64,000 nucleotides of DNA from Thioalkalivibrio thiocyanodenitrificans ARhD 1 (GCF_000378965.1 NZ_KB900536.1:155807-219806), one strand, 5' to 3'. Positions 1 through 9,547 are shown, counted from the first letter of the stretch. The notes: generated from the letters alone by a model not told the origin. A program made the numbers and translations.

Positions 1-629
1 AGTGCGACGAAATAGAACCACAGGCCCTGGTGCACCTCGAAGTACCGGGCACCCGCCAGCCCCAGCACCAGTGTGGCAGCCAGGGCGCCGAACAGGCCCT
101 CGCGGGTCTTGCCCGGGCTGATGTGCGGTGCCAGCTTGCTGCGGCCGAAGCGCCGGCCCGTGAAATAGGCGGCGCTGTCGGCGCAGGAGGTCAGCAGGAG
201 CAGAAAGACCAGCCAGGCGGGTTGGAGCGAGTGAAAGACCACCAGCGCGACGCAGGCGGGCACCAGCGTCAGCACACCCGCAATCCCCTTCAGGGCGGGA
301 CTTCCCGCGCCGGGACCGCCGGGGCGGTAGACCGCGAGCAGGACCACGACCAACGCCCACCATATCACACCCGCCTGCACCGGCCACAGCCGCTCGAGCG
401 TCAGGACGTGGTCCAGGGCCACGAAGCCCGCCAGCAGGCAAAGGCCCAGGTAGAGGATACGCACCGGCTTCTCCTCGACCCCCATGAGCCGCGACCACTC
501 CCAGGCGGCCAGCAGCAGCACCGCCAGCACCAGCAGCAGGAACAGGGCGGTGGGCAGCAGCAGGATCGCGGCCAGGACGCCGGCCGCCAGTGCCACGCCC
601 GTGATGACCCGCGGCCTAAGCCCGCTCAC
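1..629 (-). CDS. cdsA: Phosphatidate cytidylyltransferase, 3' part cut by window edge
   Basis: Makes CDP-diacylglycerol from phosphatidate and CTP in the inner membrane, the entry to phospholipid synthesis. The visible N-terminal 209 residues are almost all hydrophobic helices (the stretch after VITGVALAAG, then LLLLVLAVLLLAAWEW) and contain the family segment CADSAAYFTGRRFG followed by SPGKTREG. The C-terminal catalytic signature lies outside the window. A GTG start at 629 overlaps the uppS stop by 14 bases, so the two are translationally coupled. The order uppS-cdsA is typical of proteobacteria. Confidence 0.93.
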   Translation of the reverse strand, partial: MSGLRPRVITGVALAAGVLAAILLLPTALFLLLVLAVLLLAAWEWSRLMGVEEKPVRILYLGLCLLAGFVALDHVLTLERLWPVQAGVIWWALVVVLLAVYRPGGPGAGSPALKGIAGVLTLVPACVALVVFHSLQPAWLVFLLLLTSCADSAAYFTGRRFGRSKLAPHISPGKTREGLFGALAATLVLGLAGARYFEVHQGLWFYFVA

Positions 630-1365
630 GGCTCACCTGTTCACCGGTGCGACCGAAGCGGCGCTCGCGCCGGGCGAAGAACCCGAAGGCCGCCTCCAGT
701 TCCGACGCATCGAAATCCGGCCACAGCACATCGCTGAAGAACAGCTCGGTATAGGCCAGCTGCCAGAGCAGGAAGTTGCTCAGCCGGCGCTCGCCGCCGG
801 TGCGAATGAACAGGTCCGGTTCAGGCAGGCCGGCGGTGGACAACCCGGCATCGAGCATTTCCGCCGTGATGGAACCGGGCTCGAGGCTGCCTGCCGCCGC
901 CTGCTCCGCCAACCGCCGGGTGGCGCACACGATGTCCCAGCGCCCCCCATAGCTCACGGCAATGACCAGATGCATACCGGTATTGCCGGCGGTACGCCGC
1001 TCGGCCTCATCGATCCGGGACCTGAGCTTGCCGGAGAAGTTCTCCCGTTCCCCGATGAACCGCACGCGGATATTCCTGGATTCGAGTTCCGGAAGCTCCT
1101 TCTCCAGGGCAGTGACAAACAGGCCCATGAGCGTGTTCACCTCGCCGGCCGGGCGGCGCCAGTTCTCACTGCTGAAGGCAAACAGCGTCAATGCCTCCAC
1201 GCCCCGGGAAGCACAGAAGCGCACGGCCGCGCGGGTGGCGTGCACCCCCTGGCGGTGTCCCTCGGTGCGAGGCAGATGACGCGCGCGCGCCCAGCGGCCG
1301 TTGCCATCCATGATGATGGCCACATGGCGGGGTATGGCATGCTTGTGGGAGACGTCGGAGCTCAC
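616..1365 (-). CDS. uppS: Undecaprenyl diphosphate synthase (cis-prenyltransferase)
   Basis: Adds isopentenyl units in cis to farnesyl diphosphate to make the C55 lipid carrier for peptidoglycan and other polymers. The 249-residue length is normal. The signature IIMDGNGRWA near residue 17, with its catalytic Asp, is intact, followed by the SSENWRRP segment and the C-terminal DLFIRTGGERRLSNFLLWQ motif. The start is GTG (1365); no upstream ATG fits and no strong Shine-Dalgarno is seen. It lies 32 bases after frr and overlaps cdsA. Confidence 0.97.
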   Translation of the reverse strand: MSSDVSHKHAIPRHVAIIMDGNGRWARARHLPRTEGHRQGVHATRAAVRFCASRGVEALTLFAFSSENWRRPAGEVNTLMGLFVTALEKELPELESRNIRVRFIGERENFSGKLRSRIDEAERRTAGNTGMHLVIAVSYGGRWDIVCATRRLAEQAAAGSLEPGSITAEMLDAGLSTAGLPEPDLFIRTGGERRLSNFLLWQLAYTELFFSDVLWPDFDASELEAAFGFFARRERRFGRTGEQVSRERA

Positions 1366-1397
1366 GGAACGAACGACGGAATCGGCGCTTGCACGCC

Positions 1398-1955
1398 CTA
1401 CACTTCCATCAGTTCCCTTTCCTTTTCGGCAAGGACTTTGTCCACCTCCTCGATGTGGGCGTCGGTCAGCTTCTGGATCTCGTCCTGGCCCCGGCGCTCC
1501 TCGTCCTCGGAGATCTCCTTGTCCTTGAGCAGGGCCTTGAGGGCGTTGTTGGCATCACGGCGGATGTTGCGCACCGCCACACGGGCATTCTCGGCCTCGT
1601 TACGCACCACCTTGACCAGGTCCTTGCGGCGTTCCTCGGTCAGTGCCGGCATGGGCACGCGAATCACGGTCCCCTGGGTGGCCGGGTTGAGGCCCAGATC
1701 CGAGGTCATGATGGCCTTCTCCACCTTACCCACCATGTCCTTCTCCCAGGGCGTGACCGTCAGCGTACGGGCATCCTCCACGTTCACGTTGGCCACCTGG
1801 CTGATCGGCACTTCGGCGCCGTAGTACTCCACGGTGACATGATCGAGGAGGCTGGTGTGGGCACGCCCCGTACGGATCTTGGCCATTTCGTGTCGCAGGG
1901 ATTCGATACTCTTGCCCATGCGGTTCTTGGCATCCTTCTTGATGGCATCAGTCAT
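1398..1955 (-). CDS. frr: Ribosome recycling factor
   Basis: Splits the post-termination 70S ribosome together with EF-G. The 185-residue protein has the full family pattern: N-terminal helix ([18 protein letters not shown]), the [11 protein letters not shown] segment, the [14 protein letters not shown] hinge region and the [12 protein letters not shown] helix. It starts 6 bases after the pyrH stop, so it is co-transcribed with pyrH, as in most bacteria. Confidence 0.98.
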   Translation of the reverse strand: MTDAIKKDAKNRMGKSIESLRHEMAKIRTGRAHTSLLDHVTVEYYGAEVPISQVANVNVEDARTLTVTPWEKDMVGKVEKAIMTSDLGLNPATQGTVIRVPMPALTEERRKDLVKVVRNEAENARVAVRNIRRDANNALKALLKDKEISEDEERRGQDEIQKLTDAHIEEVDKVLAEKERELMEV

Positions 1956-1961
1956 GGGATC

Positions 1962-2690
1962 TCAGCCTCTTTCGACCAGGGTGCCGATGGGTTCGCCGGT
2001 CACGAGCCGCATCAGGTCGCCCTCATTGAATATATTGATCACCCGCAAGGGGATGTTGTTGTCCCGGCACATGACCAGCGCGGTGGCATCCATGACCTCC
2101 AGGTGGCGGGTGAGGGCCTCCTCGTAGGTCAGACGCTCGTAGCGCACGGCGCCGGAATTCTTGAACGGATCAGAATCATAGACCCCGTCCACCTTGGTGG
2201 CCTTGATCATGATGTCGGCATTGATCTCGATGGCCCGCAGGCTGGCGGCGGTATCGGTGGTGAAGAAGGGGTTTCCGGTACCGGCGGCAAACACCACGAT
2301 CCGACCCTTTTCCAGGTGACGCACGGCACGGCGCCGGATGTAGTCCTCGCAGACCTGGTTGATCTGCAACGCCGACATCACGCGGCAGAACTTGCCCACG
2401 CGCTCCAGGGCATCCTGCATGGCCAGCCCGTTCATGACCGTGGCCAGCATGCCCATGTGATCGGCGGTGACCCGGTCCATGCCCGCCTCGGCCAGTCCGG
2501 CGCCGCGGAAGATGTTGCCGCCACCGATGACGATGGCCACCTCCACACCGATCCGGCTCAACTCGGTCACCTCCCGGGCGATGCGGTCGATCACCCTGGG
2601 ATCGATACCGTAGTCCTGATCCCCCATGAGGGCCTCGCCACTCAGCTTGAGCAGAATGCGCTTGTATGCCGGACGGGGTTGTTCGCTCAT
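1962..2690 (-). CDS. pyrH: UMP kinase
   Basis: Phosphorylates UMP to UDP in pyrimidine synthesis; a hexameric amino-acid-kinase-fold enzyme of the cytoplasm. The 242-residue protein has the [12 protein letters not shown] start with the phosphate-binding loop, the [11 protein letters not shown] motif and the [12 protein letters not shown] segment. The frame stays open far upstream, but the ATG at 2690 is where family homology begins. The gene sits between the tsf terminator and frr, so it probably has its own promoter in 2691-2872. Confidence 0.97.
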   Translation of the reverse strand: MSEQPRPAYKRILLKLSGEALMGDQDYGIDPRVIDRIAREVTELSRIGVEVAIVIGGGNIFRGAGLAEAGMDRVTADHMGMLATVMNGLAMQDALERVGKFCRVMSALQINQVCEDYIRRRAVRHLEKGRIVVFAAGTGNPFFTTDTAASLRAIEINADIMIKATKVDGVYDSDPFKNSGAVRYERLTYEEALTRHLEVMDATALVMCRDNNIPLRVINIFNEGDLMRLVTGEPIGTLVERG

Positions 2691-2872
2691 GGGTGACCCT
2701 GGTTTCCTGTCATGCGTTGTTATGAGGGAGATGCCTCCCCGACCGACACGGCAGGCCCGGCGTTCACCGGGCCCCGGGGGGCCCATCTCATCCGTACAGT
2801 CATCGGACACGCCGCGGGCATCGACACACGCCGGCACCGCAATCCCCGGCCGGATCATCCAGGCTGGCCCGC

Positions 2873-2900
2873 AAAAAAAGGGGCTCCTGCCGGCGCCCCC
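2873..2900 (-). terminator. Rho-independent terminator after tsf
   Basis: On the minus strand, 14 bases past the tsf stop, a GGGGC/GCCCC stem (2880-2899) is followed directly by seven T residues (A-run 2873-2879 on the plus strand). This separates rpsB-tsf from pyrH-frr-uppS-cdsA. Confidence 0.85.
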
Positions 2901-2913
2901 TGTGTGTTCCGAA

Positions 2914-3795
2914 TCAGGCGCCCCTGGCCTGGGCCATGACCTCTTCGGCAAAGTTCTCGGATTTCTTCTCGATCCCCTCGCCGACCTCGTAGCGGACAAA
3001 CCGGCGCACCGTGGCGTTTGCCCCGTCCAGCAGCTTGCCCACGGTCTTGTCCGGGTCCTTGACAAAGGGCTGCCCCACCAGGGTGATCTCGGCCAGGTAC
3101 TTCTTGATGCGGCCGGTGACCATCTTCTCGACGATCTCCGGCGGCTTCCCGCTTTCGGCGGCCTGTGCGGAGAAGATCTCGCGCTCCTTGTCCAGCAGGT
3201 CCTGGGGCACCTCGGACTCGTCCACGCACACGGGCCGGCTGGCGGCGATGTGCATGGAGATGTCCTTGGCAAGTTCGGCGTCACCGCCGGCCAGTTCCAC
3301 CACCACGCCGATGCGGTTGCCGTGACGATAGTAACCGAACTCGCTGCCGTCACCGGCCTCCAGGCGCTCGAAGCGGCGCACCTGAACATTCTCGCCGATC
3401 TTGGCCACCAGGGCGGCACGGGCCTGCTCCAGCGTGCCGTCACCGGCGTCGAGCGCCATCAGCGCCTCGACGTCGGCGGGGCCATTGGCGAGCACCAGTG
3501 ACGCCACGCGGTCGGCGAATCTCTCGAAGTTCTCGTCCTTGGCCACGAAGTCGGTCTCGCAATTGACCTCGACGATGGCGGCACGGCCGGCATCGTCGGA
3601 CAACGCCACCATGACCTGCCCCTCGGCGGCCACGCGATCGGCCTTCTTGTCGGCCTTTGCCTGGCCGGACTTGCGCATCAGATCGATGGCGGCCTCCATG
3701 TCGCCGCCCGTCTCGGTGAGCGCTTTCTTGCACTCCATCATGCCGGCGCCGGTGCGCTCGCGCAGTTCCTTGACCATGGATGCGGTAATCTGCAT
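2914..3795 (-). CDS. tsf: Elongation factor Ts
   Basis: Guanine nucleotide exchange factor for EF-Tu. The 293-residue protein opens with [22 protein letters not shown] (the UBA-like N-terminal domain) and contains the conserved [10 protein letters not shown] segment that contacts EF-Tu. An AGGAG sequence 7 bases before the ATG at 3795 supports the start. It follows rpsB after a 99-base gap holding a perfect hairpin, and a terminator follows it. Confidence 0.98.
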   Translation of the reverse strand: MQITASMVKELRERTGAGMMECKKALTETGGDMEAAIDLMRKSGQAKADKKADRVAAEGQVMVALSDDAGRAAIVEVNCETDFVAKDENFERFADRVASLVLANGPADVEALMALDAGDGTLEQARAALVAKIGENVQVRRFERLEAGDGSEFGYYRHGNRIGVVVELAGGDAELAKDISMHIAASRPVCVDESEVPQDLLDKEREIFSAQAAESGKPPEIVEKMVTGRIKKYLAEITLVGQPFVKDPDKTVGKLLDGANATVRRFVRYEVGEGIEKKSENFAEEVMAQARGA

Positions 3796-3866
3796 GGGAA
3801 TACTCCTGAATCGAATTCTGTGAATCGGGCAACGGCCCCGGCGCCTGCCGGGGCCCGCCGATGGTT

Positions 3867-3890
3867 GCGCCGCCCCAGCCGGGGCGGCGC
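3867..3890 (-). terminator. Perfect hairpin in the rpsB-tsf intergenic gap (possible attenuator)
   Basis: A perfect inverted repeat of 10 bases (GCGCCGCCCC) around an AGCC loop lies 5 bases past the rpsB stop codon. No T-run follows on the minus strand, so this is not a textbook intrinsic terminator. It could reduce read-through or protect the rpsB message end, as the rpsB-tsf gap hairpin does in E. coli. Confidence 0.5.
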
Positions 3891-3894
3891 ATTG

Positions 3895-4755
3895 TCACTC
3901 TGCCGCGGCTCCGGACTCGGCCGCCGCCCCGGACTCGGCCGGAGCTTCAGCCGGCTTGTCGGCGTCGGCCGGCGGCGCGGCCTTCTTCTTTGCAGCCGCC
4001 TTCTTCCTGGGCGCCTCGGCGGTGTCCTTGACCTCGACGAACTCGTCATCACCGGATGCGGCGGCGGCCCGCACGGCCACCTGTGCATTGCTGATGGCGT
4101 CGGCTGCCGCGGAGACATAGAGCTGGATGGCGCGCATGGCGTCATCGTTGCCGGGGATCACGTAATCGACACCTTCAATGGAGTTGTTGGTGTCCACCAC
4201 GGCAACCACCGGGATACCCAGCTTGTTGGCTTCGCTGACGGCGATCTTCTCGTAACCCACGTCAATGACGAACATGGCGTCCGGCAGGCCGCCCATGTCC
4301 TTGATGCCGCCCAGGCTGCGTTCGAGCTTGTCCAGTTCACGGGTACGCATCAGGGCCTCTTTCTTGCCCAGACGGTTCAGGGTGCCGTCGTCGCGCATCA
4401 GCTCCAGCTCCTTGAGCCGGCGAATGGATTCGCGCACGGTCTTGAAATTGGTGAGCATGCCGCCGAGCCAGCGGTGGTTCACGAACGGCATCTTGCAGCG
4501 GATGGCCTCTTCGGCGATGGTTTCGCGGGCCGAACGCTTGGTGCCCACGAACAGGATCTTGCCGCCGTTGCCGGCCAGCTTGCCCAGATAGTTCATCGCC
4601 TCGTTGAACAGAGGCAGGGTCTTCTCGAGATTGATGATATGGATCTTGTTGCGGTCCCCGAAGATGAAGGGGGCCATCTTGGGATTCCAGTAGCGGGTCT
4701 GATGGCCAAAATGGACACCGGCCTCCAGCATCTGGCGCATGGTCACGCTAGACAT
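3895..4755 (-). CDS. rpsB: 30S ribosomal protein S2
   Basis: Component of the small ribosomal subunit. The 286-residue protein begins [18 protein letters not shown] and has the [20 protein letters not shown] segment typical of S2. A GGAGAA sequence before the ATG at 4755 supports the start. Compared with about 240 residues in E. coli it carries a C-terminal tail of roughly 45 residues, rich in Ala, Lys and Glu, containing [12 protein letters not shown] and a duplicated ESGAAA. The tail is probably disordered. Confidence 0.98.
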   Translation of the reverse strand: MSSVTMRQMLEAGVHFGHQTRYWNPKMAPFIFGDRNKIHIINLEKTLPLFNEAMNYLGKLAGNGGKILFVGTKRSARETIAEEAIRCKMPFVNHRWLGGMLTNFKTVRESIRRLKELELMRDDGTLNRLGKKEALMRTRELDKLERSLGGIKDMGGLPDAMFVIDVGYEKIAVSEANKLGIPVVAVVDTNNSIEGVDYVIPGNDDAMRAIQLYVSAAADAISNAQVAVRAAAASGDDEFVEVKDTAEAPRKKAAAKKKAAPPADADKPAEAPAESGAAAESGAAAE

Positions 4756-4876
4756 AAGGTATTCTCCGAATTGGTCTGGGTTGGGCCTCCATGCACCCCA
4801 TCCAGAAACCCCCGCCCTTGGGCAGCGGCACCCGACTGGATGTGTCGGCGCATGTGCGGATTTAGTGGTTCACGTC

Positions 4877-4937
4877 GCGCCCGGCGGGTTTACACCCGGC
4901 GCGGGCGCTTTATACCATAATCGCCCCGCCACAACAA
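4877..4937 (-). promoter_or_regulatory. rpsB promoter and leader hairpin
   Basis: On the minus strand TTGTTG (4932-4937) and TATAAA (4909-4914) are separated by exactly 17 bases, a good sigma-70 promoter pointing at rpsB. The predicted transcript starts near 4902, at the edge of a nested hairpin (GCGCCCG/CGGGCGC outer arms at 4877-4883 and 4902-4908; inner CGGGT/ACCCG). The leader to the rpsB start is about 145 bases, long enough for autoregulation by S2, which is known in E. coli. Confidence 0.7.
4889..4916 (+). promoter_or_regulatory. Candidate map promoter overlapping the rpsB promoter
   Basis: TTTACA (4889-4894) and TATACC (4911-4916) are 16 bases apart on the plus strand, upstream of map. 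The -10 shares bases with the opposing rpsB -10 (4909-4914), and the -35 lies inside the rpsB leader hairpin. Confidence 0.5.
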
Positions 4938-5020
4938 ACTCCCCCGGCACGTCAGGGCTTTTGACCGGGTCCGGCGGCCCTGTCATTCTAGGGCGCTTTG
5001 AAAGCCCGGATTGGAACGTC

Positions 5021-5800
5021 ATGGCCGTCACCATCAAGACCCCCGAAGAGATCGAGAAGATGCGCGTGGCCGGGCGGCTCGCCGCGCAGGTCCTCGAGAT
5101 GATCATTCCCCATGTCCAGCCGGGGATCACCACCGACGAACTGGACCGCATCTGCCATGACTATATCGTCAATGAGCAGGACGCCATTCCCGCGCCCCTC
5201 AACTACAAGGGCTTTCCCCGCTCCATCTGTACCTCGGTCAATCATCAGGTATGCCACGGCATCCCCGGCGACCGGCGGCTCAAGGGCGGCGACATCCTCA
5301 ATATCGATGTCACCGTGATCAAGGACGGCTTTCACGGCGACACCAGCCGCATGTTCTGCGTCGGCAAGCCCTCGGTCAGCGCCCGGCGGGTGGTGAACGT
5401 GGCCCACAAGGCACTCTGGCTGGGCATCGGACAGGTACGCCCCGGCGCCCGGCTGGGCGACATCGGCCACACCATCCAGCAGTACGTGGAGGCCAACCAC
5501 TGCAGCGTGGTGCGCGAGTATTGCGGCCACGGCATCGGCCGCGTGTTCCACGAAGACCCCCAGGTGCTGCACTACGGGGAACCGGGCACCGGGCTGGAAC
5601 TGGAACCGGGCATGACATTCACCATCGAACCCATGGTCAACGCCGGCAGGCGCCATACGCGGCTGCTGGCCGACGGCTGGACCGTCGTGACCAAGGATCA
5701 CAGCCTCTCCGCCCAGTGGGAACACACCATCCTGGTCACGGCGGACGGACACGAGGTGCTCACCCTGCGCGGCGAAGAAAAGGAACAGACCGCCGCCTGA
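5021..5800 (+). CDS. map: Methionine aminopeptidase, type I
   Basis: Removes the initiator methionine from nascent proteins; a cytoplasmic two-metal enzyme. The 259-residue protein has the HDYIVNEQ...LNYKGFP region, the metal ligands in DILNIDVTVIKDGFHGDTS (two Asp), the CGHGIGRVFHEDPQVLHYG segment (His) and FTIEPMVNAG (Glu). It is divergent from rpsB, a common arrangement. The frame is open upstream, but family homology starts at the ATG at 5021. glnD follows after 8 bases. Confidence 0.98.
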   Translation: MAVTIKTPEEIEKMRVAGRLAAQVLEMIIPHVQPGITTDELDRICHDYIVNEQDAIPAPLNYKGFPRSICTSVNHQVCHGIPGDRRLKGGDILNIDVTVIKDGFHGDTSRMFCVGKPSVSARRVVNVAHKALWLGIGQVRPGARLGDIGHTIQQYVEANHCSVVREYCGHGIGRVFHEDPQVLHYGEPGTGLELEPGMTFTIEPMVNAGRRHTRLLADGWTVVTKDHSLSAQWEHTILVTADGHEVLTLRGEEKEQTAA

Positions 5801-5808
5801 GCCTCACC

Positions 5809-8502
5809 ATGGCCATCGCCTCCCCCATCGACGACCAGACCCCCCATGACTGGGTCCCCCTGCCGGACGCGGTGGCCCATCCCCTGGACTGGGAATACCA
5901 CGACCGGCGCCTGCGCGACCATGCCGCCGACGTCGCCACCTACAGCGATTTCCTGGAAGCGACGCGGCGAACACTTGAGGCCGGCTTCCGTTCCGGGGTC
6001 AGCGTGGTGGAACTGGTGCACGGCCGGGCCGCCATTGTCGACCGGCTGCTGGGGCTGGCCTGGGACGGATTCGGCCTGGGCCGCCATCCGAAGCTGGCCC
6101 TGGTGGCGGTGGGCGGCTACGGCCGCGGCGAGCTTCACCCCGGCTCCGACGTGGACCTGCTGCTGCTGTGCGACACCGAACTCACGGAGGATTGCGGAGA
6201 TGATATCGGGCGATTCCTCACCTTCCTCTGGGACATCGGCCTGGACGTGGGCCACAGCGTGCGCAGCCTGGACGAATGCATGCAGGAGGCGCGCCGGGAC
6301 ATCACCGTGGCCACGAATCTCATGGAGGCCCGCCTGCTGGCCGGAGACGAGACCCTCATGGACCGGCTGGAGCAGTCCATGTCACCCGCCCGGCTGTGGG
6401 CAAGCAACGAGTATTTCTTTGCCAAGCTGAGCGAGCAGGATGCCCGTCACCACCGTTACGGCGACACCGCCTACCGGCTCGAACCCAATCTCAAGGAAAG
6501 CCCCGGGGGGCTGCGCGATATCCAGATGATCGGCTGGGTGACGCACCGCCACTTCGGCGGCAGCAGCCTGCACGAACTGGTGGAGCACCATTTCCTCAAC
6601 GAGGAGGAATACCGGGATCTGATCGACGGCCAGACCTTCCTGTGGCGCGTGCGCTTCGCCCTGCACACGCTCACGGGGCGAAGGGAAGACCGTCTCCTGT
6701 TCGACCACCAGCGATCCCTGGCCGACCAGCTGGGATTCACCGACCAGAACCACAACCTGGCCGTGGAACAGTTCATGCAGCAGTACTTCCGCACGGTCAT
6801 GGAGCTCGAGCGGCTCAACGAGATCCTGCTGCAGCATTTCAAGGAGGCCATGCTGCCCGATGACGGGGATGACACCCCGGCGCCGATCAACCGCCGCTTC
6901 CAGGCCCGGCACGGCTATCTGGAAACGGTGGACGACCGGGTCTTCCTGCGCCATCCCCCCGCCCTCCTGGAGCTCTTTCTCCTGCTGGAGCAGCACCCGG
7001 AGCTCAAGGGGGTACGCGCCTCCACCATCCGCCAGATCCGCACCCACCGCTCCCTGATCGACGAGGATTTCCGCTCAAGGCCGGCCTGCCGCAGCCTGTT
7101 CATGGAGATCCTGCGCCAGCCCCGGGGCGTCACGAACCAGCTGCGGCGCATGAACCGTTACGGGATCCTGGCCGCGTACCTGCCGGCATTCGGCATGATC
7201 GTCGGACGCATGCAGTACGACCTGTTCCACGCGTTCACGGTGGACGAGCACACCCTGTTCGTGGTGCGCAACCTGCGCCGCTTCGCCGTGCCCGAACTGG
7301 CCGACGAGCTGCCCCATTGCAACCACGTCTTCAAGGGCATCCCCAAGCCGGAACTGCTGTATCTGGCGGGCCTGTTCCACGACATCGCCAAGGGGCGCGG
7401 CGGGGACCATTCCGAGCTCGGGGCGGGAGAGGCCAGGGAATTCTGCCTGCAGCACGGACTTTCCCGCTACGACGCGAACCTCGTGTCCTGGCTGGTGCGC
7501 GTTCACCTGCTGATGTCCCTGACCGCGCAGCGCCGGGACATCTCCGACCCGGACGTCGTGCTGGAGTTTGCCACCCAGGTGGGCAACAGCATGCGCCTGG
7601 ATCACCTCTACCTGCTCACGGTGGCCGACATCCGGGGCACCAACCCGGATCACTGGAACTCATGGAAGGACTCGCTGCTGGCCACGCTGTACGGCGCCAC
7701 TCAGCGCATGCTGCGCCGCGGCCTGGACAATCCCCTGGGCCAGGACGAACTGATGGGCGAGGTCCAGACCCAGGCCCTGGATCTGCTGCGCGGCGCGGGC
7801 GTCGACGAGGCCGCCTGCCTGGCGCTCTGGAAGGCGTTCGAGCCCGAGTATTTCCTGCGCCATTCCGCCGACGAGATCGCCTGGCACACCCGCGCGGTGC
7901 TGGAAGCGGACACCACGCCGCTGGTACGGGTGCGCCAGGAGACCGCCCGGGGCAGCACGGAGATCTTCGTCTACACGGATGACCATCCGCACCTGTTCGC
8001 CCTGACCACCACCGCACTGACCCAGCTGGGTCTGGACATCGTGGACGCGCGCATCATCACCACCCGCAACGGCAAGACCCTGGATACCTACCTGGTGCTG
8101 GAGGATGCCGGGCAGCCCGTGGACGGGGAGATGCGCATGGACGAGATTGCACAGACGCTGACGCGCCGCCTGGCCAACCCCGACCGCCCCCCCACCGCCG
8201 TGGTGCGCGACACGCCCCGCCGCCTGCGCCACTTCAACGTGCCCACGCGCATAGAATTCGGCGAGAAGCTCTACTTCAACCGCACCGTGCTGGCCATCAC
8301 CACCGGCGACCGTCCGGGACTTCTGTCACGCATCGGCACCACACTCACCCGCTGCGGAATCCGGGTGCACAACGCCAAGATCGCCACCGCCGGTGAACAG
8401 GCCGACGACGTGTTCTACATCACGGACCTGGAGGACCGGCCCGTCACGGACAGCGCGCGGCAGGCGGAGATCGAGAAGGCGTTGAGGGAAGCGCTTGAGT
8501 AA
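5809..8502 (+). CDS. glnD: Bifunctional PII uridylyltransferase / uridylyl-removing enzyme
   Basis: Nitrogen sensor that uridylylates and deuridylylates PII according to glutamine. The 897-residue protein has a nucleotidyltransferase domain (GYGRGELHPGSDVDLLLL, with GSDVD at residues 112-116), an HD hydrolase domain (FHDIAKGRGGDHSELG, His524-Asp525) and two C-terminal ACT domains (near EIFVYTDDHPHLFALTT and VLAITTGDRPGLLSRI). The start is the ATG 8 bases after map. The stop lies 14 bases before a heptamer repeat array. Confidence 0.97.
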   Translation: MAIASPIDDQTPHDWVPLPDAVAHPLDWEYHDRRLRDHAADVATYSDFLEATRRTLEAGFRSGVSVVELVHGRAAIVDRLLGLAWDGFGLGRHPKLALVAVGGYGRGELHPGSDVDLLLLCDTELTEDCGDDIGRFLTFLWDIGLDVGHSVRSLDECMQEARRDITVATNLMEARLLAGDETLMDRLEQSMSPARLWASNEYFFAKLSEQDARHHRYGDTAYRLEPNLKESPGGLRDIQMIGWVTHRHFGGSSLHELVEHHFLNEEEYRDLIDGQTFLWRVRFALHTLTGRREDRLLFDHQRSLADQLGFTDQNHNLAVEQFMQQYFRTVMELERLNEILLQHFKEAMLPDDGDDTPAPINRRFQARHGYLETVDDRVFLRHPPALLELFLLLEQHPELKGVRASTIRQIRTHRSLIDEDFRSRPACRSLFMEILRQPRGVTNQLRRMNRYGILAAYLPAFGMIVGRMQYDLFHAFTVDEHTLFVVRNLRRFAVPELADELPHCNHVFKGIPKPELLYLAGLFHDIAKGRGGDHSELGAGEAREFCLQHGLSRYDANLVSWLVRVHLLMSLTAQRRDISDPDVVLEFATQVGNSMRLDHLYLLTVADIRGTNPDHWNSWKDSLLATLYGATQRMLRRGLDNPLGQDELMGEVQTQALDLLRGAGVDEAACLALWKAFEPEYFLRHSADEIAWHTRAVLEADTTPLVRVRQETARGSTEIFVYTDDHPHLFALTTTALTQLGLDIVDARIITTRNGKTLDTYLVLEDAGQPVDGEMRMDEIAQTLTRRLANPDRPPTAVVRDTPRRLRHFNVPTRIEFGEKLYFNRTVLAITTGDRPGLLSRIGTTLTRCGIRVHNAKIATAGEQADDVFYITDLEDRPVTDSARQAEIEKALREALE

Positions 8503-8518
8503 GTACGAAGTGAGAATC

Positions 8519-8560
8519 GGGAAGTGGGAAGTGGGAAGTGGGAAGTGGGAAGTGGAAAGT
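8519..8560. repeat. Heptamer array, unit GGGAAGT, after glnD
   Basis: Five perfect head-to-tail copies of GGGAAGT (8519-8553) plus one variant copy (8554-8560) start 16 bases after the glnD stop. The variant copy continues into a short GAAAGT...ACTTTC inverted repeat. Confidence 0.95.
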
Positions 8561-8591
8561 TAGCCACTTTCACGCGACATGCCGAATCAGG

Positions 8592-8612
8592 CTTGCATCT
8601 TGTATCTTGTCT
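8592..8612. repeat. Heptamer array, unit CTTGTAT, abutting a stop codon
   Basis: Three heptamers (CTTGCAT, CTTGTAT, CTTGTCT) end exactly where the stop codon of the minus-strand VOC gene begins (8613-8615). A related array occurs at 49204-49224. Confidence 0.75.
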
Positions 8613-8987
8613 CTAGGGAGCTTCCATAAGCTCCAATGCATTGCCGTCCGGATCCCGCACGAATACGGCGGACCGGCCCGACCGGCTCCGGGTATAGGTT
8701 ATGCCCGCCGCCTCCAGGCGCTGACAGATCCTGTCGAGCCCGGCGACCAGCAGGGCCACGTGCCGGTCACGGCCGCCATGTTCCGGACGGCCTTCGACGG
8801 GATCCGGGTTCGGCAGTTCCAGCAGGTGGATCTGCTGCCCGCCCGCCTCCAGCCAGGCGCCGGGGAACGGCAGATCGGGACGGTCGAGCACCGGCATGTC
8901 CAGCACATCCCGGTAGAAGTCCAGCGAGCGCTGCGTGTCGGCGACCAGGAGACTCGCATGGTGGAGACCGCGAAACTGCCCGCTCAT
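8613..8987 (-). CDS. VOC-superfamily (glyoxalase/bleomycin-resistance fold) protein
   Basis: A 124-residue single-module vicinal-oxygen-chelate protein: LHHASLLVADTQRSLDFYRD near the N-terminus (metal-ligand His), QQIHLLELPNP in the middle, HVALLVAGLDRICQRLEAAG in the second motif and VFVRDPDGNALELME with the second Glu ligand. The fold is clear but the substrate cannot be read. The start (ATG 8987) overlaps the upstream flavoprotein's stop by 4 bases (ATGA), so the two form an operon. The frame is open further upstream, but homology begins at MSGQFRG. Confidence 0.85.
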   Translation of the reverse strand: MSGQFRGLHHASLLVADTQRSLDFYRDVLDMPVLDRPDLPFPGAWLEAGGQQIHLLELPNPDPVEGRPEHGGRDRHVALLVAGLDRICQRLEAAGITYTRSRSGRSAVFVRDPDGNALELMEAP

Positions 8988-9547
8988 GGCTCCGGCTCGG
9001 CCTCGAGCCCCGGCGCCGGCAGCCCGTCGATGCTCACGTGGTTCCTGAGCCGCTGATACGCCACGACCCCTTCGGGCCCCCTGCGACGGGCCCAGGCCTC
9101 CAGCGCGTCGCGCTGTCCCACCATGTTCATCTCCGGCACGCCGAATCCGCACGACGTCTGCGTGTGGCGCACGTCCACCCGCACGATCTGACGAATACCC
9201 GGAAAATCCGGGAATTGCCGCACCAATCCGGCCCAGTCCGGATCTCCCGGGCGCACCACCCGCCCCTGTCCGTACAGGCGCACGATGCCCGGGGCGCCCT
9301 CGAAGGCGCAGAACATCAGGGTGATCCGTCCGTTCTCCTTCAGGTGGGCGGCGGTCTCGTTGCCGCTGCCGGTCAGATCCAGATAGGCCACCGCGTTGGG
9401 GCTGAGCATCCGGAAGCTGTCCAGACCCTTGGGCGAGAGGTTCACATGCCCGTTGTCGGCGCGCGGCGCGGTGGCCACGAAGTAGACGGGTTGCGCCCGG
9501 ATGAACGTGGCCTGCGCCGGGGTGATGAAGTTGAGGATCTTGCCCAT
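8984..9547 (-). CDS. Pyridoxamine 5'-phosphate oxidase-like FMN-binding protein
   Basis: A 187-residue split-barrel flavoprotein-type protein. It matches the widespread group beginning GKILNFITPAQATFIRAQPV, with HVNLSPKGLDSFRML, an ETAAHLKENGRITLMFCAF core strand and a C-terminal VPEMNMVGQRDALEAWA helix. The reaction is unknown; such proteins bind FMN, F420 or heme. I take the ATG at 9547 (GGAG 5 bases upstream) rather than the GTG two codons earlier. It is co-transcribed with the VOC protein and divergent from dapC. Confidence 0.85.
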   Translation of the reverse strand: MGKILNFITPAQATFIRAQPVYFVATAPRADNGHVNLSPKGLDSFRMLSPNAVAYLDLTGSGNETAAHLKENGRITLMFCAFEGAPGIVRLYGQGRVVRPGDPDWAGLVRQFPDFPGIRQIVRVDVRHTQTSCGFGVPEMNMVGQRDALEAWARRRGPEGVVAYQRLRNHVSIDGLPAPGLEAEPEP

